From contig NZ_JOGB01000045.1 of assembly GCF_000719335.1 (NCBI RefSeq), positions 1-64,000 on the forward strand: DNA of 64,000 nucleotides, given 5' to 3'. Shown one piece after another: positions 1-9,971 of the stretch. Position 1 is the first letter of the stretch. Each line of letters starts with the position of its first letter. The notes under the pieces were generated by a model. The model did no database searches. It had not been told where the DNA came from and worked only from the letters and a program-made list of their open reading frames with translations. A program made the translations under genes and the position numbers. The DNA comes from Streptomyces sp. NRRL S-87. GTDB lineage: Bacteria; Actinomycetota; Actinomycetes; Streptomycetales; Streptomycetaceae.

Positions 1-190
1 GTCCCCTCGGCGCTTGACAGGGGCGGCCTGCAGGCCTCCCCCAGCTACCGCTGGGAGGTACCCCCAGCGGCAGGCCCACCCCGAGGGCTTTGGGGCTTCA
101 CCCTGGCCTGCGGCCACCCTCGGCCCGGGCCTGCCTCCGGTCCAGCCTGCCACCCCTGTCAAGCGCCTCCCCCACACACCACGCGACCCA
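1..190. repeat. Truncated copy of a palindromic interspersed repeat (MITE-like)
   Basis: This stretch is about 85-90 percent identical by eye to 28586-28747. Its right terminus, 171-190, differs by one base from the right 20-bp end of the complete copy. The left terminal arm lies outside the window. Compared with the other copy it carries about 29 extra bases around 40-70, which themselves form a short inverted repeat (cccagctaccgctggg). Both copies share GGCGCTTGACAGGGG near the left end and its complement near the right end. No transposase is encoded, so it would be a non-autonomous element or a conserved intergenic hairpin. Confidence 0.75.
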
Positions 191-330
191 CTGCGGGGTC
201 GAGTTCGTGGAGGGAGTGGGGGAGTGGGGGGCGTGGGAGGGCGTGGGAGGGCGTGGGAGGGAGTGAGGGGAGCGGGCGGGGAGGGGAGGGGGCGTGGAGG
301 GGAGCGGACGGGGAGGGGAGCGGGCGGGGC
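191..330 (+). other. Purine-rich G-tract tract upstream of the AA10 gene
   Basis: About 140 bases are almost only G and A on the plus strand, with many runs of three to six G and reiterated gcgtgggagg units near 236-262. The composition could allow G-quadruplex formation, and no coding potential is evident. It lies between the palindromic repeat and the regulatory repeats before the chitin-active monooxygenase gene. Confidence 0.5.
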
Positions 331-341
331 GCCCATGCCGT

Positions 342-393
342 TGGTCTGGACATGGCCAATTCCCGTCAATAGTCTGGGACTTGGTCTAGACCT
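342..393 (+). promoter_or_regulatory. DasR-like (dre) operator pair upstream of the AA10 gene
   Basis: TGGTCTAGACCT at 382-393 matches 11 of 12 core bases of the DasR element TGGTCTAGACCA. A related TGGTCTGGACAT lies at 342-353. Paired 12-bp repeats of this type are the known control elements of Streptomyces chitinase promoters. DasR is the GntR-family repressor that releases on glucosamine-6-phosphate. The better site lies about 100 bp before the start codon at 490. Confidence 0.8.
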
Positions 394-489
394 GAATCGA
401 ACGGTGCCGGATCGAACCGCAGACACCGGCCGTCAGCCCCACACGCGTGCGCACGCTCAACGGAACTCCCCCCACGTCCAAGGAGCATC

Positions 490-1086
490 ATGCGTAGGAC
501 AGCCCTGCCCGCCGCCGCCCTGGGCCTCGCCCTCGTCGGCGGGCTCAGCCTGCTGAGCGCCCCCACCGCCAGCAGCCACGGCTACACGGACCAGCCCCTC
601 AGCCGCCAGAAGCTGTGCGCCAACAAGACCGTCCCCGACTGCGGGCCCATCCAGTGGGAGCCGCAGTCCGTCGAGGGCCTCAAGGGCTTCCCGGCGGCCG
701 GTCCCGCCGACGGTCACATCTGTTCGGCCAACCACAGCGAGTTCGCCCAGCTCGACGACCCGCGCGGCGGCAACTGGCCGGCCACCCAGGTCTTCGGCGG
801 CCAGGCGTACAACTTCCGCTGGCAGTTCACCGCCCCGCACTCGACCACCGACTTCAAGTACTACATCACCCGCAACGGCTGGGACTGGACCAAGCCCCTC
901 ACCCGGGCCGCCCTCGACCCCCAGCCCTTCCTCACCGTCACCTACAACGGCACCCGCCCGCCCTACACGGTCGTCCACCCCGGCACCATGCCCTCGGGCA
1001 AGACGGGACGGCACGTGATCCTCGGGGTGTGGACCATCAACGACACCGCGAACGCCTTCTACTCCTGCTCCGACGTTCAGTTCTGA
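490..1086 (+). CDS. Secreted AA10 lytic polysaccharide monooxygenase (chitin-active type)
   Basis: Copper enzyme that oxidatively cleaves crystalline chitin outside the cell and opens it to chitinases. The protein has 198 residues. A signal peptide with twin Arg and a hydrophobic core ends at about residue 29, so the mature protein starts HGYTDQPLSRQ. H30 would be the N-terminal ligand of the histidine brace. H117 in APHSTTDFKYY fits the second ligand, 87 residues later, close to the family spacing. There is no additional carbohydrate-binding module; the size is that of the small single-domain Streptomyces members. An AAGGAGC ribosome site precedes ATG 490. DasR-like repeats upstream suggest induction with chitin breakdown. 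Substrate preference (chitin over cellulose) is inferred from family resemblance and from the control sites. Confidence 0.93.
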   Translation: MRRTALPAAALGLALVGGLSLLSAPTASSHGYTDQPLSRQKLCANKTVPDCGPIQWEPQSVEGLKGFPAAGPADGHICSANHSEFAQLDDPRGGNWPATQVFGGQAYNFRWQFTAPHSTTDFKYYITRNGWDWTKPLTRAALDPQPFLTVTYNGTRPPYTVVHPGTMPSGKTGRHVILGVWTINDTANAFYSCSDVQF

Positions 1087-1112
1087 CGTAGCGTCAGCTA
1101 TGGTGCGGCGCC

Positions 1113-2966
1113 ATGGGGACGGAGACCGTCGCGGAACTCGTACAGCGCCAGTGGGGCGACCAGCGGTCCGACGCCCTGGTCGACCACGGCACCCGGCTCG
1201 GCCACCACGAGGTCGCCGCCGGGGCCGCGGCCCGCGCCGCGCTCCTGGTCGACCTGCTGCCGCGCGGCGCGGAGCCGCACGTGGGGGTGCTGCTGGACAA
1301 CACCCCCGAGTTCCCTCTCTGGTTGAGCGCGGCGGCCCTCTCGGGGGCCGCCGTCGCCGGGATCAACCCCACCCGCCGCGGTCCCGAGCTCGCCCGCGAC
1401 ATCCGGCACACCGAGTGCGCCCTCCTGGTCACCGAGCGGGCCCACCTCCCGCTGCTCGCCGGGCTGGACCTGGGCGGCGTACGCGTCCTCGTGACGGACG
1501 ACGCCGACGACCCGGGCGACCCGGACGACCCGGGCGACCCGGGCGACCCGGGCGACCCGGGCGACCCGGGCGACCCGGGCGACCCGGGCGACCCCGACGG
1601 CGTGGACGCCGCGGCTCGCGCGCTCGTCGCCGGGGCCTTCGGCGGCGGGGTCCGGTACGCCGACCTCCTCGCCCCGTACGCGGACGCCCGACCGGGCGAG
1701 GCCGTGCTGCGCCGCGGCGGCCCGGGGCCGGACGACCGGCTGCTGCTGTACTTCACCTCCGGCTCCACCGGCGCGCCCAAGGCGGCGATCTGCAGCCAGG
1801 GTCGGCTCGCGGCCGCCGGCGCCTCGTTGGCCCGCCAGTTCGCGGTGGGCCCGGACGACGTCCACTACATCTGCATGCCGATGTTCCACGGCAACGCCGT
1901 GATCGCCGACTGGGCACCGGCCCTGGTCGCCGGGGCCGGGGTGGCGCTGCGCCGCCGCTTCTCCGCCTCGGGCTTCCTGGACGACGTACGCCGCTTCGAC
2001 GCGACCTACTTCACCTACGTCGGCCGGGCCGTGCAGTACCTCCTCGCGACCCCGCCCCGCCCCGACGACCGCGCGCACCGGCTGCGGCTCGGCTTCGGCA
2101 CCGAGGCGGGGGCGGTGGACGCGGCCCGGTTCGCCGAGCGCTTCGGTGCGCCGCTGGTGGAGGGGTACGGGTCCTCCGAGGGCGGGGCCGCGATCCGGCG
2201 CACCCCCGACACGCCCCCGGGGGCCGTCGGGCGCGCCGCCCCCGGGGACGACCTGGCGGTGGTGGACCCCGAGACGGGCGTGGAACGCCCCCCTGCCGGG
2301 ACCGGCCCGTCGGGGGCGCCGACGGGGGTGGCCGAGGCGATCGGGGAGCTGGTCAACCGCGGCCGGAACCCCTTCGAGGGCTACTGGCGCAACCCGGAGG
2401 CGGACGCCGCCCGGCTGCGCGGGGGCTGGTACTGGACCGGGGACCTCTTCTACCGCGACGAGGCGGGGTTCCTCTACTTCGCGGGACGGGCGGACGACCG
2501 GCTGCGGGTGGACAGCGAGAACCTGGCCGCGGCGGTGATCGAGAACATCCTCGCGCGCTGGGAGTCCGCCGCGGGGGCGGCGGTCTACGCCGTGCCGGAC
2601 CCGGTGGCGGGGGACCAGGTGATGGCCGCGCTGGCGATGCGGGCGGGGGCGGCGTTCTCGCCGTCGGAGTTCGAGGGCTTCCTCGCCGCGCAGCCTGACC
2701 TGGGGACCAAGATGGCTCCCCGGTTCGTCCGGCTGGTGGCCGCGATGCCGGTCACGGCCACGAACAAGGTCCACCGGGTCGAACTGCGACGAGCGGGGTT
2801 CTGCTGCCCCGACCCGGTCTGGTGGCGTCCGCCCGGCGCGGCCGGGTACCGGCCCTTCACGCCGGCCGACCGCACCGCCCTGCTCGCCCGGTACGCCGCC
2901 CAGGGCCGGGCCGCCCTGCTGGGGCAGCTCGGCCAGGGCGGGCCCGGCGCCGTGCCGGCCCCCTGA
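1113..2966 (+). CDS. AMP-dependent acyl-CoA synthetase (FadD/FATP-like)
   Basis: 617-residue adenylate-forming enzyme expected to activate a fatty or other carboxylic acid with ATP and CoA in the cytoplasm. The phosphate-binding motif TSGSTGAPK follows YF near residue 215. YWTGDLFYRDEAGFLYFAGR near residue 435 is the A7/A8 hinge region, and the C-terminal TNKVHRVELRR supplies the usual catalytic lysine. The odd feature is a Gly-Asp-Pro repeat at residues about 130-160, inserted in a loop of the N-terminal domain. ATG 1113 lies 27 bases after the AA10 stop. No obvious strong ribosome site is visible and co-transcription with the AA10 gene is uncertain. The substrate cannot be read from sequence. 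Confidence 0.85.
   Translation: MGTETVAELVQRQWGDQRSDALVDHGTRLGHHEVAAGAAARAALLVDLLPRGAEPHVGVLLDNTPEFPLWLSAAALSGAAVAGINPTRRGPELARDIRHTECALLVTERAHLPLLAGLDLGGVRVLVTDDADDPGDPDDPGDPGDPGDPGDPGDPGDPGDPDGVDAAARALVAGAFGGGVRYADLLAPYADARPGEAVLRRGGPGPDDRLLLYFTSGSTGAPKAAICSQGRLAAAGASLARQFAVGPDDVHYICMPMFHGNAVIADWAPALVAGAGVALRRRFSASGFLDDVRRFDATYFTYVGRAVQYLLATPPRPDDRAHRLRLGFGTEAGAVDAARFAERFGAPLVEGYGSSEGGAAIRRTPDTPPGAVGRAAPGDDLAVVDPETGVERPPAGTGPSGAPTGVAEAIGELVNRGRNPFEGYWRNPEADAARLRGGWYWTGDLFYRDEAGFLYFAGRADDRLRVDSENLAAAVIENILARWESAAGAAVYAVPDPVAGDQVMAALAMRAGAAFSPSEFEGFLAAQPDLGTKMAPRFVRLVAAMPVTATNKVHRVELRRAGFCCPDPVWWRPPGAAGYRPFTPADRTALLARYAAQGRAALLGQLGQGGPGAVPAP
1505..1600 (+). repeat. 9-bp tandem repeat encoding Gly-Asp-Pro
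   Basis: The unit GGCGACCCG recurs about ten times in frame and gives consecutive GDP tripeptides in the acyl-CoA ligase. Because the unit is a multiple of three, copy-number change would alter loop length without breaking the frame. Confidence 0.9.
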
Positions 2967-3064
2967 TGCCCTGGTGGCGGGCTCCGGAACGGGGGTCGGC
3001 GGGGCCGCGACGGGGGTGGTCACGAGCACCCCTCCGGACCAGGTAGTATTTTCTCTGTCAGCAG

Positions 3065-3138
3065 GCGCCGCTAGCTCAGTTGGTTAGAGCAGCTGACTCT
3101 TAATCAGCGGGTCCGGGGTTCGAGTCCCTGGCGGCGCA
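3065..3138 (+). tRNA. tRNA-Lys (CTT)
   Basis: Complete cloverleaf of 74 nt. Acceptor arms are GCGCCGC and GCGGCGC, the D arm is GCTC/GAGC, the anticodon stem GCTGA/TCAGC closes the loop CTCTTAA with anticodon CTT, and the T arm is normal. No CCA is encoded. It is identical to the minus-strand copy at 11309-11382. Confidence 0.97.
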
Positions 3139-3144
3139 CCTGAT

Positions 3145-3188
3145 CTTCGGGCGGTTTCCGGTTCACCGGGAACCGCCCGAAGTGTTTT
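3145..3188 (+). terminator. Factor-independent-type terminator after tRNA-Lys
   Basis: CTTCGGGCGGTT at 3145-3156 pairs with AACCGCCCGAAG at 3171-3182, followed by tgtttt. It lies just downstream of the tRNA. Confidence 0.75.
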
Positions 3189-3384
3189 CCGGTCCGGTCC
3201 GGTCGGTTCGGCCGGTTACGGTGCGGGTTTCCGGCATCCGGCCTGGATCCCCCGGCCCGAGACCCTCGCGAGCCCCGGGTGCTCGAACGCCCCAGGGTGC
3301 TCGACGGCCGCCCGGCGGGCGCTCAGCCAGGCGGGCGCACGGCCCTGGCAGGTGCACGGCCCCGGGGATTCCGGGTCCCGCGCC

Positions 3385-4143
3385 TCAGATGGCCAGTGAC
3401 AGCAGCACGGGGGCCGCCCTGCGGTTCAGGGTGTCGGCTGCCGCGCGGAGGCGGTGGGCGTGTTCCACCGGCATCGAGAGGGCCAGGCAGCCGACCGCGG
3501 AGCCCGCCGTGATCGGGACCGCGGCGCACACCGTGCCGACCGCGTACTCCTGGAGGTCCAGCGTCGGCACCGTGGCCGGCTGGGCGTCGAGCTTCGAGAA
3601 CAGCACCCGCTCGTTCGTGATCGTCCGCGACGTCAACCGCGCGATCTTGTGCCGCGAGAGGTGGTCGCGGCGACTGTTCAGGTCCAGCTGGGTCAGCAGG
3701 CACTTGCCCACCACGCTCGCGTGCGCCGCCGAGCGGAAGTCGACCCACTCGTGCACCTTCGGCGTCCGCGGGCTGTCGGCGAACTGCGTGATCTTCACCT
3801 CGCCGTCGACGTACCGGCTGATGTAGACCGCCGCGCCCACCGTGTCGCGGAGCTGGTCGAGGGTCTCCTGGAGCTTGAGCTGCAGCGCCTGCTGGCGGTC
3901 CATGCCCGAGCCGAGCAGGACCATCGAGTCGCCTATCGCGTACGCGCCGTCGGAGACCTGTAGGACGTATCCCTCGCGGCGCAGCATCAAGAGCATGGGG
4001 GCGAGGTGGACGGCGGGCAGGCCGGTCTCGCGCGCGATCTGCACGTCGGTCACGCCCCCGGCGTGCCGGGAGATCGTTTCGAGTACGCGCAGGGCGTACT
4101 GCACCGAGTGGAACGGCGCGGTCGGCTCGGGCTTCAGCGCCAC
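3385..4143 (-). CDS. IclR-family transcriptional regulator
   Basis: 252 residues with the IclR layout. A winged helix at about residues 10-70 (FHSVQYALRVLETISRHAGG, then the recognition region VTDVQIARETGLPAVHLAPML) is followed by the effector-binding domain at about 80-250. That domain has the typical LDQLRDTVGAAVYISRYVDGEV and KCLLTQLD stretches. Start is GTG 4143, preceded by GGGGGAAA. It is transcribed divergently from a luciferase-like monooxygenase gene across 330 bp, so it may regulate that gene as well as itself; this is inference. The effector is unknown. The 28 bases after its stop contain no clear terminator and the tRNA-Lys terminator region lies further downstream. Confidence 0.9.
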   Translation of the reverse strand: MALKPEPTAPFHSVQYALRVLETISRHAGGVTDVQIARETGLPAVHLAPMLLMLRREGYVLQVSDGAYAIGDSMVLLGSGMDRQQALQLKLQETLDQLRDTVGAAVYISRYVDGEVKITQFADSPRTPKVHEWVDFRSAAHASVVGKCLLTQLDLNSRRDHLSRHKIARLTSRTITNERVLFSKLDAQPATVPTLDLQEYAVGTVCAAVPITAGSAVGCLALSMPVEHAHRLRAAADTLNRRAAPVLLSLAI

Positions 4144-4473
4144 GGTTTCCCCCTAGCAGGTTGTTACCGCTTGCCTTACCACGATAGCCACCAAGAGGCC
4201 CACGTGGAGCGTCTGTTGAAGAGTTTGATGGCTCATTCACGCCGTTTCAGCGGGACCTATATCGATGGCATATGCCAAGGTCACGGGCCAGCCGACGGTG
4301 CGCCGCCGATTCCCGGCGGATCCGCGGTCGGGGCGCCGGGAATGCGTGCCGGCCGGTCCCTGTTCGACCTCTTCGTACAGATTCGATCAGGCTGCGGCAG
4401 GGCCCGGAACCGTCCCGGAAAGTCCGGAGACCGACCCGGGCGGGCCCGCGGGATTACCGGAAAGGCTGGCGCA
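4144..4473. other. Divergent intergenic region between iclR-type gene and flavin monooxygenase gene
   Basis: 330 bp without a supported gene. It is less GC-rich than the surroundings near 4150-4270 and includes gttgttaccgcttgccttacc just upstream of the IclR start, a plausible promoter/operator zone. No palindrome stood out. Confidence 0.45.
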
Positions 4474-5583
4474 GTGGAAATGGAAGACGCCATTCGGGGG
4501 ATTGCGCAGGGCGCGGCCCCGGTGCCGCTGTCGGTGCTCGACCTCGTGACGGTCGGGGCCGGCTCGACCGCGGGCGCGTCGCTGCGCACGTCCGTCGAGA
4601 TCTCCCGGCTCGCCGAGCGACGCGGCTACCACCGGCACTGGGTGGCCGAGCACCACTCCATGCCGGGCGTGGCCAGCTCCGCCCCCGCCGTGATCCTGGC
4701 GCACCTCGCCGCACACACCTCCCGCATCCGCCTCGGATCCGGCGGCGTCATGCTCCCCAACCACGCTCCCCTCGTCGTCGCCGAGCAGTTCGGCACCCTC
4801 GAAGCCCTCGCCCCGGGCCGCGTCGACCTGGGCCTCGGCCGCGCCCCCGGTACCGACGGGGCCACCGCCCGGGCGCTGCGCGGCCCCGGCCGCTTCGACG
4901 AGCAGGCCGAGGAGTTCCCGCGCGCCCTCGCCGACCTGACCCGCTTCCTCGACGACGACTTCCCCTCCGGGCATCCGTACGCCCGCGTGCACGCCGTACC
5001 CGGACCCGTGCAGGGGCCCGCCGCCCGGCCGCCGATCTGGCTGCTGGGCTCCTCCGGCTACAGCGCGCGGCTGGCCGCCGAGCTCGGACTGCCGTTCGCC
5101 TTCGCCCACCACTTCTCCGCCGCCAACACCCTCCCGGCCCTCGACCTCTACCGCTCCTCCTTCCGGCCCTCCGCCGTCCTGGACGAGCCGTACGCGCTCA
5201 TCGGCGTCTCCGCGCTCGCCGCGGACACCGGGGGCGAGGCGGTGCGCCAGGTCCGCGCCGCCGCGCTGTCGATGCTGCGGCTGCGCACCGGGCGGCCCGG
5301 GCTCGTCCCGACGCCGGAGGAGGCGGAGTCGTACCCGTACAGCGCCGCGGAGCGCGAGTTCGTCACCGACTGGACGCGGAACGTCGTGCACGGCACGGCG
5401 GACGAGGTGCGGGCGGGGTTGGACGCGCTGGTCGCGCGCACCGGCGCGGACGAGCTGATGCTGACCTCCAACGCCCATGCGGGGGAGGCCCGGAGGCGGT
5501 CGTACGAGCTCGTGGCGGACGCGTACGGGATGCCGGACCGGGCGGCGGTGGCGGCCGGCGCGGCGCCGGTGCGGGAGCCCTGA
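4474..5583 (+). CDS. LLM-class flavin-dependent oxidoreductase (luciferase-like monooxygenase)
   Basis: 369-residue TIM-barrel flavin enzyme of the bacterial luciferase group. Characteristic stretches are LAERRGYHRHWVAEHHSMPG, RIRLGSGGVMLPNHAPLVVAEQFGTL and ALAPGRVDLGLGRAPGTDG in the first 130 residues, and PIWLLGSSGYSARLAAELG in the middle. These match the FMN-binding luciferase-like family with a MsnO8/YhbW-type fold. GTG 4474 is chosen because GGAAAGG ends 8 bases before it. ATG 4480 is a possible alternative. The upstream open frame back to 4006 overlaps the divergent promoter and is not credible. Substrate is unknown. Divergence from an IclR regulator suggests inducible control. Confidence 0.88.
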   Translation: MEMEDAIRGIAQGAAPVPLSVLDLVTVGAGSTAGASLRTSVEISRLAERRGYHRHWVAEHHSMPGVASSAPAVILAHLAAHTSRIRLGSGGVMLPNHAPLVVAEQFGTLEALAPGRVDLGLGRAPGTDGATARALRGPGRFDEQAEEFPRALADLTRFLDDDFPSGHPYARVHAVPGPVQGPAARPPIWLLGSSGYSARLAAELGLPFAFAHHFSAANTLPALDLYRSSFRPSAVLDEPYALIGVSALAADTGGEAVRQVRAAALSMLRLRTGRPGLVPTPEEAESYPYSAAEREFVTDWTRNVVHGTADEVRAGLDALVARTGADELMLTSNAHAGEARRRSYELVADAYGMPDRAAVAAGAAPVREP

Positions 5584-5738
5584 GCCCCGCGAACCCCGGC
5601 TGAAAGGGGTTCGGCTGGTTCCTCGCCGGAACCTTGCGCGCGGTTCCCTCAAGAGAGCCTTAAACCGCTCGTCACCATGGGTGGCGGGCGGTTTTCGCTG
5701 CCCTTCCACCCCTCTGACGAGCGGTTTTGTCTCGCGAG

Positions 5739-5766
5739 TGGTCTAGTCCTTCTTTGGTCCAAACCA
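5739..5766 (+). promoter_or_regulatory. Paired DasR-like repeats upstream of the GH18 chitinase
   Basis: TGGTCTAGTCCT at 5739-5750 and TGGTCCAAACCA at 5755-5766 each match 10 of 12 bases of the DasR core. They are direct repeats with starts 16 bases apart, the arrangement long known in Streptomyces chitinase promoters. TTGACG follows immediately at 5767 and could be a -35 element, so binding would block transcription. Confidence 0.8.
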
Positions 5767-5852
5767 TTGACGCGATCATTCCGCGAGGGCTATCTCTTCA
5801 TCCCGACGCGCGTGCCTCCTCCCCGTCCCTCCCACCTCCCCGGGGGCTGTTC

Positions 5853-7547
<1,695 letters not shown>

Positions 7548-7572
7548 TCCCCCCACCCCGCGCCGAGCGACG

Positions 7573-7610
7573 GAGCGCCCCGGCCCCTCTGAGGAGGGGG
7601 CGGGGCGCTC
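7573..7610 (+). terminator. Terminator hairpin between chitinase and cdgA
   Basis: GAGCGCCCCGGCCCCT at 7573-7588 pairs with AGGGGGCGGGGCGCTC at 7595-7610 with one mismatch. It lies between the two convergent genes and probably serves both. Confidence 0.75.
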
Positions 7611-7681
7611 CTGTGTCGCGGCGGGGGCGTCGGGGGCTCGCTTCGTGGGGACGGCCCGCGGCGTCCACCGTCCCCACCCCC

Positions 7682-9535
7682 TCACATCAACGGCGGTGGC
7701 GTGCTCCCGTGCCCCGGGGCGCTGCCGTACGCCGGGCCGCCGATCATCTCCGCGATGCGCTCCGGCGCCACCGCCCGCGAGTAGAGCCACCCCTGCCCGG
7801 TGTCGCACCCCACCCGGCGCAGCCGGGCCGCCTGGCCCGCGGTCTCCACGCACTCCGCGGTCACGGTCAGCCCGAGCCGGTGCGCGAGCTGCACCAGCGC
7901 CTCGACGATGGTCTCGTCCGCCGGGTTGGGGTGCGCCCCCTCCTCGTAGCGGAAGCCGCGGACGAAGGAGCCGTCCAGCTTCAGGACCGATACCGGCAGC
8001 CGGCTCAGGTAGGCGAGGTTCGAGTAACCGGTGCCGAAGTCGTCGATGGCGATGCGCACGCCCATGTCGGACAGCGCCTGCAGGGCCTGCAGCGGCCGGC
8101 CGGCCGAGCCCATGACGGCGGACTCGGTGAGCTCCAGCTGGAGCAGCTGCGGCGTGAGGCCGGTGTCGGCGAGGATCTCCGCGACGTCGCGGACGAGGTC
8201 GGAGTCCCACACCTGCCGCACCGCGACGTTGACCGACACGAACACCGGGGCGTCGGACGGGTGGTCGAGCTGCCAGCGGCGCGCCTGTCGGCACGCGGTG
8301 CGCAGCACCCACTGCCCCAGCTGCACGATGGAGCCGTCCTCTTCGGCAATTCCGATGAACCGATTCGGCGTCAGTGTGCCGAACTGGGGGTGGTTCCACC
8401 GGACGAGGGCCTCGACGCCGCGGACGACTCCGCTCTCCAGGTCGACCAACGGCTGGTACTCCAGGGCGAACTCGCCCCGGTCCACGGCCGGCCGGAGCGT
8501 GCTGGAGAGCGCCTGACGGGTCATGCGGTGGGCGTTGCGCTCGGGGTCGAACAGGGTCCAGCGCGCCTTGCCGTCCGCCTTGGCCCAGAACAGCGTCGTG
8601 TCCGCGGCCTGCATCAGCCCGGTGGCCGAGGTGCCCTCGCAGGCCCGCTCGACGACGCCGATGGAGGCCGACACCGACAGCCGCTGCCCGGCGAGGTCGA
8701 AGGGCTCCTGGAGGGCGGCGAGCACCGACTTGGCCAGGTCGGCCAGTTGCTCGGTGCCGGTGGAGTCCTCGACGAGCAGCGCGAACTCGTCGCCGCCCAG
8801 CCGGGCCACCAGGTGCCCGCCGCTGCGCCCGTACCCGCACTGGTCGGCGCAGTGGGTCAGTCGGGCGGCCACGGCCGTCAGGAGCCGGTCGCCCACCCGG
8901 TGGCCGAGGGTGTCGTTGACGGCCTTGAAGCCGTCCAGGTCGAGGTAGCACAGGCCGATCCGACCGGTGCCCCCGTGCTCGTACGAGGAGGCCTCCAGCG
9001 CGGCGGAGAGCCGCTCGAAGAACAGCGCCCGGTTGGGCAGGCGGGTGACCGGATCGTGCATCTGGAGGTGGCGCAGCCGGGCCTGCAGGTCGCGCCGGTC
9101 GCTGATGTCCGCGACCGACAGCAGGACGTCCTGGGTACCCGGCACCGGGCCCAGGGTCACCTCGGTCCACAGGGAGTGGCCGTCGGGGTGCTTGAGGCGG
9201 CGGGTGCAGCGCAGCCGCGCCTGGCGGCCGCGCAGCACCTCCAGGTACGCCTGCCAGGTGCGGGTCTCCGCCGCGAGGTCGACCAGCTCGGCGGCGGGCC
9301 GGCCGGCCAGCTCCGCCGGCTCGCCGCCCAGGAGCAGGGCGAGCGCGTGGTTGGCGGCGACGACCAGGCCGGTGCGGTCGACGACGGCCATGGCGAGATG
9401 GGCCGCGTCGAACGCGGCCCGGTAGTCGTGCAGTTCGGCAGCGGACCGACCGACGGGAAGGGTGGAATGACGCTCCGTGACCGTGGGCCGGGTGCTGTCG
9501 GCTGCCGAACCGGGTCCTTCTGAGGTTCCGCTCAC
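7682..9535 (-). CDS. cdgA: PAS-GGDEF-EAL cyclic-di-GMP protein (CdgA type)
   Basis: 617 residues when begun at GTG 9535, which has GGGAG six bases upstream. A PAS domain at about residues 35-150 (FDAAHLAMAVVDRTGLVVAA) is followed by a GGDEF domain at about 165-325 with intact RLGGDEFALLVED. An EAL domain at about 345-605 follows, with LEYQPLVDLESGVVRGVEAL and later DDFGTGYSNLAYL. Both catalytic signatures are present, so the protein could make and degrade cyclic di-GMP. It resembles S. coelicolor CdgA (SCO2817, from memory), a BldD target that delays development when overexpressed. A BldD-like box is upstream at 9848-9862. The open frame continues to 9886, but that N-terminal part is Arg/Ser-rich and not domain-like. 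Confidence 0.9.
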   Translation of the reverse strand: MSGTSEGPGSAADSTRPTVTERHSTLPVGRSAAELHDYRAAFDAAHLAMAVVDRTGLVVAANHALALLLGGEPAELAGRPAAELVDLAAETRTWQAYLEVLRGRQARLRCTRRLKHPDGHSLWTEVTLGPVPGTQDVLLSVADISDRRDLQARLRHLQMHDPVTRLPNRALFFERLSAALEASSYEHGGTGRIGLCYLDLDGFKAVNDTLGHRVGDRLLTAVAARLTHCADQCGYGRSGGHLVARLGGDEFALLVEDSTGTEQLADLAKSVLAALQEPFDLAGQRLSVSASIGVVERACEGTSATGLMQAADTTLFWAKADGKARWTLFDPERNAHRMTRQALSSTLRPAVDRGEFALEYQPLVDLESGVVRGVEALVRWNHPQFGTLTPNRFIGIAEEDGSIVQLGQWVLRTACRQARRWQLDHPSDAPVFVSVNVAVRQVWDSDLVRDVAEILADTGLTPQLLQLELTESAVMGSAGRPLQALQALSDMGVRIAIDDFGTGYSNLAYLSRLPVSVLKLDGSFVRGFRYEEGAHPNPADETIVEALVQLAHRLGLTVTAECVETAGQAARLRRVGCDTGQGWLYSRAVAPERIAEMIGGPAYGSAPGHGSTPPPLM

Positions 9536-9847
9536 CGCTCGCTCCCGCAGTGCAGTTGTCTCGTACAGGGCGGTCCGGGAGGCGGTGCGCGACCGCCGGC
9601 CGGATGCGTCGGCCTGGTGCGGCCGGATGAGGGGAGACCGCCGGGAGGCGGTGTCCGTACTGGAATTGTGCTGTCCGTGCTGGAAAGTGTGCCGATCATA
9701 GAGGCTGCCGCGGAAGCGCATCCAGCGCCGCCGCCGCGCGGATGCCTTACCCCGATGGGCGATACCGCTTCCGCGATCGATCGTTTCTGCGTGACTCTGC
9801 GCGAGCCTGAACAACTCTGAACACGACACGCCGTCGATTGATCGGCT

Positions 9848-9862
9848 GTGACGCTCCGTAAG
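9848..9862 (-). promoter_or_regulatory. BldD-like box upstream of cdgA
   Basis: GTGACGCTCCGTAAG matches 14 of 15 positions of the BldD consensus NTNACNC(A/T)GNGTNAN; the only deviation is C at the central G. It lies about 310 bp upstream of the chosen cdgA start and 110 bp upstream of the divergent protease gene. BldD with cyclic di-GMP is known to repress cdgA. Confidence 0.6.
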
Positions 9863-9971
9863 GCAGCCTCGCGTGACGCTCCTCACTCGTGTGGGGCACT
9901 GGAACAGGACATACGAGAGTGAATCGGCACAAGGTGGGTGGGATGTTCCGAACCCCTCACCGGAGGTCGAC

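Noticed and set aside
1098..3029. Long minus-strand frame opposite the acyl-CoA ligase
   Set aside because: Antisense shadow in high-GC DNA. The plus-strand frame carries all AMP-binding motifs.
4216..4235. TTGAAGAGTTTGATGGCTCA resembles the 5' end of 16S rRNA (with three bases missing)
   Set aside because: The similarity stops after about 20 bases and the following sequence does not resemble 16S rRNA, so it is not an rRNA gene; probably chance or a tiny fragment.
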